64,000 nucleotides of DNA from JANNUT01 sp046331425 (GTDB lineage: Bacteria; Acidobacteriota; Polarisedimenticolia; J045), in NCBI GenBank assembly GCA_046331425.1, contig JAXLQU010000001.1, positions 494,594 through 558,593 of the forward strand, given 5' to 3'. A program made the translations under genes and the position numbers. Shown here piece by piece: positions 56,725-64,000 of the stretch. The notes beneath the pieces are model-generated. The model did not search any database. It was given only the letters and a program-made list of their open reading frames with translations, and was not told the DNA's origin. The stretch's first letter is position 1; each line of letters starts with the position of its first letter.

Positions 56725-57417
56725 CTATCGGATCCGCGAAAATATCCGGCTCCACCGGGTTTTTGTTGGAAACCCTACCAGCTTCTTGCCGATCGAGACC
56801 CACCGTCGAAGGCCGGTGTTCAGGTGATCGTTCTTGTCTTCTTGGTAAGAGAACCAAAGAAAGAAGGCCCGTCCCTTCACCATCGACCGCGGGACCGGAC
56901 CCCAGGCGCGACTGTCCAGCGAGTGATCCCGATTGTCTCCCATGCAGAAGTAGGAGTCGGCAGGGACCGTGACCTCGTGGTAGCTGGCCTGCGACTCGGC
57001 CGCCTCTCGTCGCAGGTACGGTTCGTCGAGCGGCCGTCCGTTGATGTAGACCACTCCGGTGCGCAGCTCCACACGGTCGCCTGGCTCGCCGATCACGCGC
57101 TTGACGTAGTCGACGTCGGGGTCTCCCGGGAAGCGGAAGACGATCACGTCGCCGCGTCGAATCGCGCGCTGACCCAACCAGGCAGACGGGCTGTCACCAG
57201 GTCCTCCGAACAGAAATCGATTCACCAAGATGTAGTCGCCGACCAGCAGGGTATCGAGCATCGACTCGGTCGGGATCTTCGACTGCATGAAGACGAATCC
57301 CCGCGCGAACAGCAGGAACAACACGCACACCACCACCGTTTCCAGGTATTCGCGCAGCACCGACTTGCGCGGGGCGCGCACCACGATCGGCTCGGCGGCA
57401 AGCGGGGGCTGGGTCAT
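56725..57417 (-). CDS. lepB: Signal peptidase I, copy 2
   Basis: The 230-residue paralogue of the adjacent lepB has catalytic Ser52 in KIPTESM (Thr-Glu in place of Ser-Gly), Lys in VDYVKRVIGEPGDRV and MGDNRDHSLDSRAWG. Both copies keep all catalytic residues, so neither is a pseudogene. The change next to Ser52 and the differing C-termini could give different substrate preference, which is inference. Confidence 0.94.
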   Translation of the reverse strand: MTQPPLAAEPIVVRAPRKSVLREYLETVVVCVLFLLFARGFVFMQSKIPTESMLDTLLVGDYILVNRFLFGGPGDSPSAWLGQRAIRRGDVIVFRFPGDPDVDYVKRVIGEPGDRVELRTGVVYINGRPLDEPYLRREAAESQASYHEVTVPADSYFCMGDNRDHSLDSRAWGPVPRSMVKGRAFFLWFSYQEDKNDHLNTGLRRWVSIGKKLVGFPTKTRWSRIFSRIR

Positions 57418-57469
57418 TGCGGCTCCAAGCCGGGGATTAAAGCACGCGGCATCCTGCCACGCGGGCAGG

Positions 57470-57481
57470 TATATTGCCGCC
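57470..57481 (+). promoter_or_regulatory. Candidate -10 (TATATT) plus GCCGCC before the TlpA-like gene
   Basis: TATATT followed by GCCGCC resembles the -10/CCCGCC pattern elsewhere. A strong AGGAGG site and the TTG start at 57500 lie just downstream. Confidence 0.45.
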
Positions 57482-57499
57482 GGTCTTTAGGAGGCTCCG

Positions 57500-58105
57500 T
57501 TGAATCCGAAGTCGAATCGACGGCGATCGGCCGTGGCTGCGCTAGCCGCTGTCGCGCTGCTTTTGTTGGTCGGGTGTGGGACTCAGGGTCCGGCGGGGCG
57601 TGAGGCGCGTCGAGGCCCCAACCAACTCCCTTCCAAACTCACCGTCGGTAAGCCTCTCCCCGACGTGATGCTGACCAAACCAGAGGGCGGTCAGGTGTCG
57701 CTCTTGCAGAGCGCCCGTGGCCAGGTGCTGCTGGTCGACGTCTGGGCGACGTGGTGCGGTCCCTGCAAGTTCGCTGCGCCGCATATCCAGGCGCTCCACA
57801 ATCGATTCAAAGAACGTGGATTCACCGCGATCGGGGTGATGGTCGACGATAACGCGACCGAGATCGGGGCGCGCGTGCTTGCCGAGGAAAAGCCGGTCTA
57901 CCCGCAGCTGTTCGACGATGCGCGTCGACATTTGGACGAGGCTTGGGGGGAACCTGCGGGGATCCCGATCTTCGTGCTGGTCGATCGGGACGGCAACGTT
58001 TTGCGGGTCGATACAGGAGTCGGCGATCTCGGTGGGCTCCAACAGGCCGCGGAAGCCGCTGTTCGAGGGCAATCGTTGCCGGCGGCAGGAGGAGCAACGC
58101 AATGA
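57500..58105 (+). CDS. TlpA/ResA-like thioredoxin lipoprotein
   Basis: The 201-residue protein starts at TTG 57500, with AGGAGG five bases upstream. The signal has a lipobox (LLLLVGC). The thioredoxin domain has the standard active site DVWATWCGPCKFAAPHI, a TlpA-type KPEGGQVSLLQSARG segment and GIPIFVLVDRDGN with cis-Pro. It is a likely periplasmic reductase for cytochrome maturation or related work. It has ordinary Cys-Cys, unlike the candidate selenoprotein at 61808-63157. The stop overlaps the next ATG by four bases. Confidence 0.9.
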   Translation: MNPKSNRRRSAVAALAAVALLLLVGCGTQGPAGREARRGPNQLPSKLTVGKPLPDVMLTKPEGGQVSLLQSARGQVLLVDVWATWCGPCKFAAPHIQALHNRFKERGFTAIGVMVDDNATEIGARVLAEEKPVYPQLFDDARRHLDEAWGEPAGIPIFVLVDRDGNVLRVDTGVGDLGGLQQAAEAAVRGQSLPAAGGATQ

Positions 58106-58872
58106 CTTCGCGCGCCGCTCTTGTGATAGTGCTGGTCGTCGGCGTCGCGGTTGCCACCACGACAGGCTGCAATCGTTCGTCGCTGCCAAGCGATGCGAGT
58201 CAACGCACCCTCGTGTTGATGGAGCAGGCGTGGGGCCCGGAGTCTGCCGATACGCTGCAAAAATTCTTGAAAGTTCGGCAGGAGCTGAAGCCGGTGTTCG
58301 AAGCGAATGCAGAGGCCATCGAGCAACACTCACTGCGCGAGGCCAGCACGAGGCCGCTATTGATCGGCGCGATCAAAGGATTGTTCGAGTTGCGGCGCGT
58401 GGTCGATTCGGAGCTGAAGACTCAGGGCCTGACCATGGACGACTACCAGCGACTCACGATCCTGGTCTATGGGCGTTGGCTTCGTTCGGTGCGCACTGAA
58501 GACCCACCCGAAAAGCGAATCACGCGCGTCCTGCAGGAGTTGGAAGTAGCGGTTTCGCGCCGAGTCGCCAACGATCTGTTTGGATCACCGAAGGAAAAGC
58601 AGAGCGAGCAGGATCGATTGGCGTCGATCCGACACCAGCTTCAGTTTGTTGCGGCCTTCGGATTGGCAGACAAATCGGCCACGTTGGCGCGAATCGACGG
58701 CCCCACCAAATCGTGGTTGGAACAGCACCGGAAAGAAATAGAGGACGCTGACTTCGGACTGTTCGATACGGCGGCACCCGAGCGCACTCGGCCAAAGGTT
58801 GCAAAGCCGACGGGGGTGTTGCCCGTACCGTCCGACGAGCCCGCCGAGGGGGCGCCTCCTCCAAAACAATAG
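58102..58872 (+). CDS. Lipoprotein of unknown function
   Basis: The 256-residue protein starts at ATG 58102. A hydrophobic signal ends in VATTTGC, a lipobox. The rest is mostly helical and charged (TLQKFLKVRQELKPVFEANA; LKTQGLTMDDYQRLTILVYG), with a Pro/Glu-rich tail. I recognise no domain. It overlaps the TlpA-like gene and may act with it. Confidence 0.75.
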   Translation: MTSRAALVIVLVVGVAVATTTGCNRSSLPSDASQRTLVLMEQAWGPESADTLQKFLKVRQELKPVFEANAEAIEQHSLREASTRPLLIGAIKGLFELRRVVDSELKTQGLTMDDYQRLTILVYGRWLRSVRTEDPPEKRITRVLQELEVAVSRRVANDLFGSPKEKQSEQDRLASIRHQLQFVAAFGLADKSATLARIDGPTKSWLEQHRKEIEDADFGLFDTAAPERTRPKVAKPTGVLPVPSDEPAEGAPPPKQ

Positions 58873-59010
58873 CAATCGTGTGCGAGTTGCTGAACGGCTG
58901 CGCGGCGAGCCAGCGGCCGGGCGGTGAGTCTGCGACGCGTCCCCGGCAGGGAAACGAGCCGTAGCGGCAGTCTCGAGGCGTCTGTGTCCCAGGAAGCGGC
59001 CGGCACGCGA

Positions 59011-59022
59011 TAGACTCCCGCC
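59011..59022 (+). promoter_or_regulatory. Candidate -10 (TAGACT) plus CCCGCC before greA
   Basis: TAGACT is followed immediately by CCCGCC, 21 bases before the greA ATG and just before its GGAGG site (59029-59033). Confidence 0.5.
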
Positions 59023-59043
59023 TGGCCCGGAGGTTTGGTCACG

Positions 59044-59565
59044 ATGCGCCACATGCGCGAGAAGATCGAAAAGGAACTGCAGGCACTCGAGTATGAGTTG
59101 CGATTCGAGCTGCCCAAAGAGATCCAAAAAGCGGTTGCGCATGGCGATCTCAGAGAGAACGCCGAGTACAAGGCAGCACTCGAGCGCCAGTCGTACGTCC
59201 AGTCGCGCGTTTCGCAGATGCACGAGAAGTTGGCGCAACTGTCGACCATCAAGCTCTCAGCGATCCCTACCGATCGAGTGGCCTTCGGCTCGCTCGTTTC
59301 GGTCCGGGATCTGGACAACGATCTGGAATCTGTCTACGAACTGGTCTTCAACGACGACGGCGACGCGGCGCAAGGCAAGATCTCCGTATCGTCACCGATC
59401 GGCCGGGCCTTGTTGGGTAAGGAAGTCGGGGATCAGGTGACGGTCAAAGCGCCGGGAGGCGAGCGCGTATTCGAGATCGTCAACCTCGTGACGTTGCACG
59501 AGCGCGATAGCGCGGGTGAGTCGACCGATTCAAAACCGTCGACGGATAGCAGCGATGGCGTCTGA
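59044..59565 (+). CDS. greA: Transcription elongation factor GreA
   Basis: GreA rescues backtracked RNA polymerase by stimulating transcript cleavage. The N-terminal coiled coil has the conserved acidic tip GDLRENAEYKAALERQ, and the C-terminal domain has SPIGRALLGKEVGDQV and VKAPGGERVFEI. ATG 59044 has GGAGG ten bases upstream. A 17-residue Ser/Asp-rich tail makes it longer (173) than typical 158. It overlaps the UbiA-family gene by 11 bases. Confidence 0.93.
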   Translation: MRHMREKIEKELQALEYELRFELPKEIQKAVAHGDLRENAEYKAALERQSYVQSRVSQMHEKLAQLSTIKLSAIPTDRVAFGSLVSVRDLDNDLESVYELVFNDDGDAAQGKISVSSPIGRALLGKEVGDQVTVKAPGGERVFEIVNLVTLHERDSAGESTDSKPSTDSSDGV

Positions 59566-60463
59566 GTCGACGATGCAGCGCCCCAGCTTCGCGCTGGGAC
59601 TGTTTCGTAGCCTGCGACCACATCAGTGGATCAAGAACGTCTTCGTGTTCGCCGCGCTGGTGTTTGCCGAGCGGATGTGGGAACGGCAAGCAGAACTGCT
59701 GGCGCTGGCTGCCTTCGCGGTGTTCTGTGCTCTGGCCTCTGCCGTCTACCTCGTCAATGACATCATGGATCGCGACACCGATCGGTTACATCCCGTCAAA
59801 CGCAATCGTCCGATCGCGTCAGGTGTGGTACCGCTGGCCGTCGGCTGGACGATGGCGTTGCTTTGCACACTGGTCGGAGTGATCGGTGCCTGGAGGCTGG
59901 GGACCGGATTCCTCGTCACGGCTCTCACATACCTCGGTCTCTCATTTGCCTATTGCTTTTGGCTCAAGAAGATCGTGATTCTCGATGTGATGGTGCTGGC
60001 GTCTGGTTATGCTTTGCGCGCGATTGCCGGGGCGCAGGCGATCGGCGTCAGCATCTCAGGCTGGTTGTTGCTCTGCACGTCGCTGCTGGCGTTGTTCCTG
60101 GGATTTTGCAAGCGTCGCCAAGAACTGACCAGCCTGGCGGATGGAGCCGTTGCACATCGTGCGGTTCTCGCCGGATATTCCGAGAAGTTTCTCGATCAAA
60201 TGATCGCGGTAGTAACAGCCTCGACCGTGATCTCGTACATGCTCTATGCGCTTTCAGACGAGGTAGCCAACAAGTTCCATACCCGCGGACTGGGCTTCAC
60301 CGTGCCGTTCGTGCTGTACGGCATCTTCCGTTACTTCTACCTCGTTCACATGCGCGGCGAAGGTGGTCGGCCGTCACGCGAGTTGGTCAACGACAAGCCA
60401 CTCTTGATCAATATCTTGCTCTACGGCACCTCAGTCCTACTAATCCTCTACGTCAAGCCGTAG
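59555..60463 (+). CDS. UbiA-family prenyltransferase, decaprenyl-phosphate phosphoribosyltransferase-like
   Basis: The 302-residue protein has about nine membrane helices. The first Asp motif is NDIMDRDTDRLHPVKRNRPI, whose HPxKRxRPI ending matches decaprenyl-phosphate phosphoribosyltransferase (DPPR synthase, arabinan pathway). A second motif lies in FLGFCKRRQEL. It may make a polyprenyl-linked ribose or arabinose donor for cell-envelope glycans; other UbiA activities are possible. Its stop codon lies one base into the left inverted repeat of the IS element. Confidence 0.85.
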   Translation: MASESTMQRPSFALGLFRSLRPHQWIKNVFVFAALVFAERMWERQAELLALAAFAVFCALASAVYLVNDIMDRDTDRLHPVKRNRPIASGVVPLAVGWTMALLCTLVGVIGAWRLGTGFLVTALTYLGLSFAYCFWLKKIVILDVMVLASGYALRAIAGAQAIGVSISGWLLLCTSLLALFLGFCKRRQELTSLADGAVAHRAVLAGYSEKFLDQMIAVVTASTVISYMLYALSDEVANKFHTRGLGFTVPFVLYGIFRYFYLVHMRGEGGRPSRELVNDKPLLINILLYGTSVLLILYVKP

Positions 60464-60485
60464 GAGGTGTCGACGAAATACCTCG
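60463..60485 (+). repeat. Left terminal inverted repeat of the IS
   Basis: A 23-base sequence starting GGAGGTGTCGACGAAATA and ending CCTCG, identical to the reverse complement of 61745-61767. Confidence 0.9.
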
Positions 60486-60530
60486 CTTCTAAGGCATCTC
60501 GCCCCTGCTCAAGGTAGCGCGCCGGTCATT

Positions 60531-61655
60531 TCAGTAGGCGTAGCGGTGGATGTAGGTGTGACAGACCTCGTGAGGCCGCGCACGGAGGGTTCCCTCGTAC
60601 AGCGGTCGCATCACCTCGGAGAGTCCTTCTCGCTCTGGAAACAGGCGCCGCTCGAACAGCTCCCGTCCGAAGAGACGTTTGTCGCTGAGTCCCAGGATCA
60701 TTGCCGGGGTGACTCGCCGGCCAACGCTACTTCTTTCGGATATCCCCTTGGTGTTGTTCAGCCAGACGCGATGCAACAGCTGTCGATCCTGCAGCCCGGA
60801 CAGGTTCTTGTGATGCGCGATCGTCTCGCGTCGCCAACTGGCCAAGCAATGCCGCGCCAAGCGGTGCTTGTGGTTGATCATCCACAGCGGGTTGCGACCG
60901 TTGCGACGCGCCTTGCTCGAGACGGTGCGCCACTCCACCGCACGCTGGGCCCGCAAAGCCTTCACTGCAGGTGGATACGCGGGGTCCTCGTCGGTCCCCA
61001 GTTTGATCGTAGCCTGGGGCGCAAATAGCGCGGCCGCTCTCAGCAGCGCCTGCGTTGCCAACGTGCGCCGCGCCCGTGGGTCAGGACGACCGAGGCGTCG
61101 GTCACGCTCGGCCCGTCGCCGGCGCTGCGCATCGGTCATCCTCCCGCTGCGGCGCAGTCCAAAGGCGCGCAGCTCGAGGCAGAAGCCGCTCTCGGTGACG
61201 AAGATGCCGGTGACCTCGGCCGGCTCGTACTGGCTGCCGGCAAACGAGCGCGAGCCGTCCAGCACCAGCGGTTCGTTCAGGGTACCGGTCAAGGCCCGCT
61301 CTTGGCGTTGATGGATTAACAGCGATTGTTTGGCCAACTGCCGCTCGGCGCGTTTGATGGTGGCGACCGCCACGTCGAGAGTGCGAGCCGCTTGGCGCAG
61401 CGCTTGGCCGTCCATGATCAGGTGGTAGGCCTTGGTCAGGATGCCTGTCTTCTTCTTCCAGTAGTCGATTGTGAAGGTTGCATCGCAGAACCAGCGACGA
61501 CAGTCGGAGCAGGAGAACATGCGCACTGCGTGTGGGCTTCGCCTTACGCGTCGTGTGCCGCGCGATTGATAGCGCCAGCCGGAGAGATCGGTGGCCCGAT
61601 GCCAACGACATTGCTGATTGGGGCAAAACGGCGGTTGGCGGAAAGACATCGGCAT
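60531..61655 (-). CDS. DDE-type transposase of the IS
   Basis: ATG 61655 gives 374 residues; the same frame runs open to a GTG at 61763 inside the right inverted repeat. Residues about 11-52 form a zinc-ribbon (CPNQQC; CSDC), then an HTH (LIMDGQALRQAARTLDVAVA). Candidate catalytic residues are Asp in LVLDGSRSF (about 133), Asp in LGTDEDPAYPP (about 222-224) and Glu in ASWRRETIAH (about 277). It ends in RRLFPEREGLSEV and a basic tail. The reading frame is intact. Family assignment is uncertain. Confidence 0.75.
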   Translation of the reverse strand: MPMSFRQPPFCPNQQCRWHRATDLSGWRYQSRGTRRVRRSPHAVRMFSCSDCRRWFCDATFTIDYWKKKTGILTKAYHLIMDGQALRQAARTLDVAVATIKRAERQLAKQSLLIHQRQERALTGTLNEPLVLDGSRSFAGSQYEPAEVTGIFVTESGFCLELRAFGLRRSGRMTDAQRRRRAERDRRLGRPDPRARRTLATQALLRAAALFAPQATIKLGTDEDPAYPPAVKALRAQRAVEWRTVSSKARRNGRNPLWMINHKHRLARHCLASWRRETIAHHKNLSGLQDRQLLHRVWLNNTKGISERSSVGRRVTPAMILGLSDKRLFGRELFERRLFPEREGLSEVMRPLYEGTLRARPHEVCHTYIHRYAY

Positions 61656-61744
61656 GCTCGAGAGGCTCGCATGCTGAACCGAGGGGTGCACCGGATCCTG
61701 AGCGCATGTCTCCCTGGCCCGGGAAAGAACAGAAGCAACCGATC

Positions 61745-61767
61745 CGAGGTATTTCGTCGACACCTCC
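61745..61767 (-). repeat. Right terminal inverted repeat of the IS
   Basis: The reverse complement matches 60463-60485 exactly over 23 bases. Confidence 0.9.
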
Positions 61768-61807
61768 CAAACCGAGCGTGTGGGACCGCGAGCGGGTCGA
61801 GCGGGAG

Positions 61808-63157
61808 TTACCCCGGCGGCAGTGACTTCTGGCGAGCTTGAAGTTGCGCCTCGAGCTCGGCGCGACCGCGGGTCGCCGCGACCGTATCGAGCAGGTTTCG
61901 CGCTGCTTGCAGGCTGCGGCGCGCACCCGCCACGTCCCCCTTACCGAGGTACAGATCGAACTCGCCGACCCGCAGTTGGAACGCGTTGAACCCGGTCAAC
62001 CCTGGGAGCGTTGCGGTCACCAGAGCCAAGCCGCGATCCCATTGCTTGGTCGCGGCGTACAGTTGGGCGAGTCGCGTCTTCGTGGCGAAGCTCGCGGGAA
62101 ACAGCGCTGCCGTGCGTTCAAGAGCTGCAACGGCGCGCGCGGGAACGCCTGCGGTTTGTGCGGCGCGCATCAACTCGTTGTCGAGTGATTCTCGTGGCTC
62201 GCTGGCGTTCTCACGGCCGGTCACCGTCTCGAGGTACTCGAGCCACTGCCGTGCCACACGCTGGCGTGCGGGCTCGTCCCCGATGATCTGAAAGTACTGC
62301 GTCAGGTCGGAGAGCAGATACGAGCGATCGATCGGCAACAGCTCGGTCTGCTCGAACGCCTCTGCCATGCGTGCCGCGAACTGTTTTGCCGCCTCTTCCT
62401 GATGTTCCGAGCTGAGCGCGCATCCCAGGCCGGTGGTAGCGACTTTACCGAACGCCGGTGTGCCTCGCAGCGACTCAGCTTCGCGTCGTGCCACGCTGAT
62501 ACATTCCGTCGTGTTTCCGCTCTCCGACAACGCGCGAGTCAGCTCCGCGACCACGCCCGCTCGCCGCTCGCGCGTCCCCACCTTCGCCGCGGGCAGCGTG
62601 GCAAGCAACGCGGTCAATCGTTCGGCGGCAAGTCTGGTATCGCCTCGCGCCATCAACGCGGTGGCCTCGGTGAACGTCGCCTGATCTGGATCTTGGTGCT
62701 TATTGCTGAAAGCGCGCGCACCATCGTCCAAGAACTGCTGAACCTGCACCACCGTAAGACTGCCGATATGCGAGGCCAGCGCCACCTCTCGCGAGGGGTC
62801 GATCACCAACATCTCGGGGATCGATGAAAGTTCGTACTTGGCGAAGAACGATCCGTTTTGCGGCTGTTCCATGTCGATCGAGAGCCAGACGAACCGCCTG
62901 GCGTGCTTGCCGAGCGCCGGACTAGGAAAGACGTCGGCGTTCAGAAAGACACAAATCCTTCACCAAGGGCTCCAGATCTTGGCGAACAGCGGCAACTTCT
63001 GCGCACGTGCTTGCTGTAACGCTTTGGCATAGTCGTCGTGGATGAAAGAAACACCGTACGTGCTCGCAGCGGTCGCAGCCGTTACGACCGACGTCGTGCC
63101 GGCGAGCAGAAGCGGCAGGCCCAGCACCAGACTGGTGGCGAATAGCAGTCGACGCAT
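61808..63157 (-). CDS. Secreted thioredoxin-fold protein, candidate selenoprotein (UxxC)
   Basis: ATG 63157 has TGGAGG four bases upstream and starts a signal peptide (LLFATSLVLGLPLLLAG). Residues about 38-140 are thioredoxin-like: DDYAKALQQARAQKLPLFAK, IWSPW, a TGA at residue 66, then RIC (Cys69), NADVFPSPALG, and IPEMLVID with the cis-Pro. After the TGA the same frame stays open for 383 codons. The TGA thus replaces the first Cys of CxxC, which fits selenocysteine. A TPR-like helical region (about 160-440) follows. Read as ordinary stops, this would give a signal-peptide fragment and an unanchored second ORF from ATG 62872. Sec machinery genes are not in this window, so this stays a candidate. 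Confidence 0.72.
62915..62939 (-). promoter_or_regulatory. Candidate bacterial SECIS hairpin
   Basis: On the minus strand, CGCCGAC pairs with GTCCGGCG (seven pairs, one bulged C), closing a ten-base loop beginning GU. The loop begins 28 bases after the TGA. As I recall the published bacterial SECIS consensus, the loop should lie about 16-37 bases after UGA with a G in its first two positions; this fits. The position inside the coding region is also typical. Confidence 0.5.
62960..62962 (-). other. In-frame TGA at the active-site position (proposed selenocysteine codon)
   Basis: The codon lies between tryptophan (IWSPW) and RIC. It is the only stop in the 450-codon frame and occupies the first cysteine position of the thioredoxin CxxC. 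Confidence 0.7.
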
Positions 63158-63656
63158 AGCACCTCCACCGGGACAACGAGATGATGCCTTGGCCGATCGG
63201 TTGCGACTGCAAAACGATGTGAATCGTGGGGTGATGGGCGGGGATGACAAGGGGGTGGGAGCCGGTCGACCCGACTCCCACGGGTAATGCACATGTAGTA
63301 ATCGCTCGAAGCGGGTCTTTTGGTTCCAGGATGTCTCCGTTCTGCGGGCTGCGGCCGTCGGCGCTCGCCGTACCCCCGCATACGCGTTGGGAACGATCTC
63401 TATATCGGGCTCACCGTCAGTCTGTGAGGCACGCGACCTCATCTCGAGCTAAGCAACCCACGTGCCGACGGATCAGGGGCCGATTTACCGCGAAGCGTGA
63501 GGCGGCAGGTCGATCGGCAAGCGGATTGGCACCAAAACGGGGCCAGCGCTGGCTCTGCAATGAGGCCACTGGGAACGGCGGTGAGCGTGGAAGCGCTGGA
63601 TCTTGGGCCGATCGTCTCGTCCTGTTGCGGCACGCCGATTGCTGTCCCTGGTACCG
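63158..63656. other. Intergenic region with one hairpin
   Basis: About 500 bases between the candidate selenoprotein and the response regulator, transcribed away from each other. No convincing coding frame, tRNA or repeat is seen. The main structure is the hairpin at 63255-63281. A TATATC at 63401 is a possible but weak -10. Promoters for both divergent genes should lie here. Confidence 0.6.
63255..63281. promoter_or_regulatory. Interrupted palindrome upstream of the candidate selenoprotein
   Basis: GTGGGAG and CTCCCAC form a 7-bp outer stem with further near-symmetric GC pairs around a TCGA centre. It is about 100 bases upstream of the selenoprotein start. No T-run follows, so operator or leader hairpin is more likely than terminator. 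Confidence 0.4.
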
Positions 63657-64000
63657 ATGCTCGAGAACGTTCTGATCGTCGATGACGACTCATCGACGCG
63701 AGCCGGATTGAAGATCGTCCTGGAGACGGCGGGTGTGACCGTGTCGACGGTCTCCGACTTGGATGGAGCCTGGGACGCGCTCTCGAAAGATCGCTTCGAT
63801 CTTGTGCTGGCCGATCTGAGTTTGAGCGGCGCTGCCGGGCGTGAGGGTCTCGCCCTGGTAGCGCGGGCACGTGAGGGTCGACTAAAGACCCCCATCGTGG
63901 TGTTCACCGCTCATGGCAGTGAAACGGTGCGCGCGGAAGCGCTTGCCTGCGGCGCGAACGATCTTTGGAGCAAGAGCCTGCCGATCGAGGAGTTGATCGA
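63657..64000 (+). CDS. Response-regulator receiver domain, 5' part
   Basis: ATG 63657 opens a frame that is still open at the window edge. Receiver features are all present: acidic pair in LIVDDDSSTR, the phosphorylated Asp in LVLADLSLSG near residue 54, Thr in VVFTAHGSE, and Lys in LWSKSLP. The protein so far is 114 residues, and the output domain is outside the window. Sequence after the Asp (GREGLALVARARE) resembles NtrC-type receivers. No clear ribosome site precedes the ATG; a TTG at 63603 or 63639 is an alternative start. Confidence 0.88.
   Translation, partial: MLENVLIVDDDSSTRAGLKIVLETAGVTVSTVSDLDGAWDALSKDRFDLVLADLSLSGAAGREGLALVARAREGRLKTPIVVFTAHGSETVRAEALACGANDLWSKSLPIEELI

Larger units (their letters stand above)
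60463..61767. mobile_element. Insertion sequence of about 1.3 kb with 23-bp terminal inverted repeats
   Basis: The element is bounded by perfect 23-bp inverted repeats at 60463-60485 and 61745-61767 (outer end GGAGGTGTCGACG). It carries one transposase-like gene on the minus strand. It sits between the convergent ends of the UbiA-like gene and the candidate selenoprotein, disrupting neither. No target duplication is clear; CAAGCCG on the left and CAAACCG on the right are only similar. I cannot place it in a named IS family. Confidence 0.85.

Noticed and set aside
60454..61774. Target-site duplication flanking the IS
   Set aside because: CAAGCCG and CAAACCG differ by one base and are not adjacent to the repeat on the left, so a duplication cannot be claimed.
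62922..63281. Reading the thioredoxin-like locus as a frameshifted pseudogene
   Set aside because: The segments before and after the stop are in the same frame (62963-63157 and 61808-62959), so no shift is needed; only a TGA codon separates them.
63158..63656. Possible tRNA-Sec or other RNA gene next to the candidate selenoprotein
   Set aside because: I found no T-loop-like GGTTC-N-A stretch, no cloverleaf and no CCA end in either strand.

Overview
This is a 64 kb, GC-rich, gene-dense window from a didermic (Gram-negative type) bacterium. It carries an outer-membrane secretin, lipoproteins, SPOR-domain proteins, two signal peptidases and a DUF5777-type beta-barrel. The pilus/secretion cluster with a secretin ending in a cohesin domain, and the BNR-repeat, CpeT and SpoIID/SPOR proteins, make me favour Acidobacteriota or a near relative; this is inference from gene content, with no marker gene to settle it. 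I see no rRNA, tRNA or CRISPR array.

Layout. Positions 1-1256 hold the end of a TerB-like gene and an AIM24 protein. From 1506 to 16389 runs one tightly overlapped block: thiL, an ECF sigma factor, its anti-sigma factor, and a type IV pilus/type II secretion-like machine (secretin-N protein, GspF, GspE, PilM-, PilN-, PilO- and PilP/GspC-like proteins, a cohesin-tailed secretin, two pilins, a PKD lipoprotein and a GspK-like pseudopilin). An RlmD-like methyltransferase faces it. 17897-24914 encodes an M16 peptidase, dUTPase, an MBL hydrolase and purB-purF-purM-purN. 24997-31725 holds radC, a CpeT protein, an RluB-type synthase, trpS, tyrS and two PH-domain membrane proteins. 31744-38118 holds a large BNR-repeat exported protein with a frameshift, a GntR regulator and two c-type haem proteins. 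38312-43658 holds folB-queD-folE, a STAS protein, a SpoIID/SPOR protein, a possible 35-residue membrane protein, miaA and hfq. 43660-54249 holds a PilT with a coiled-coil tail, pgsA, an AI-2E-type exporter, mutS2, a hydrolase and three minus-strand genes (J-domain/TPR, metallopeptidase-like, SPOR). 54346-60463 holds nadB, tandem lepB genes, a TlpA-like lipoprotein, greA and a UbiA-family prenyltransferase. 60463-61767 is an insertion sequence with 23-bp perfect terminal inverted repeats.

The most striking locus is 61808-63157 (minus strand). It is a secreted thioredoxin-fold protein whose only interrupting stop is a TGA at the first position of the CxxC active site, giving UxxC. Just downstream is a hairpin with the spacing and loop expected of a bacterial SECIS. 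I read it as a candidate selenoprotein. The window ends inside a response-regulator receiver domain (63657 onward).

Regulation. Several genes are preceded by a -10-like hexamer followed directly by CCCGCC or a close variant (purM, the CpeT gene, hfq, greA and others). In hfq and the CpeT gene this signal abuts the ATG, suggesting leaderless transcripts. Otherwise most genes sit in operons with 4-base start/stop overlaps. I found no hairpin followed by a T-run in the junctions examined, so ends of transcription units are not obvious.
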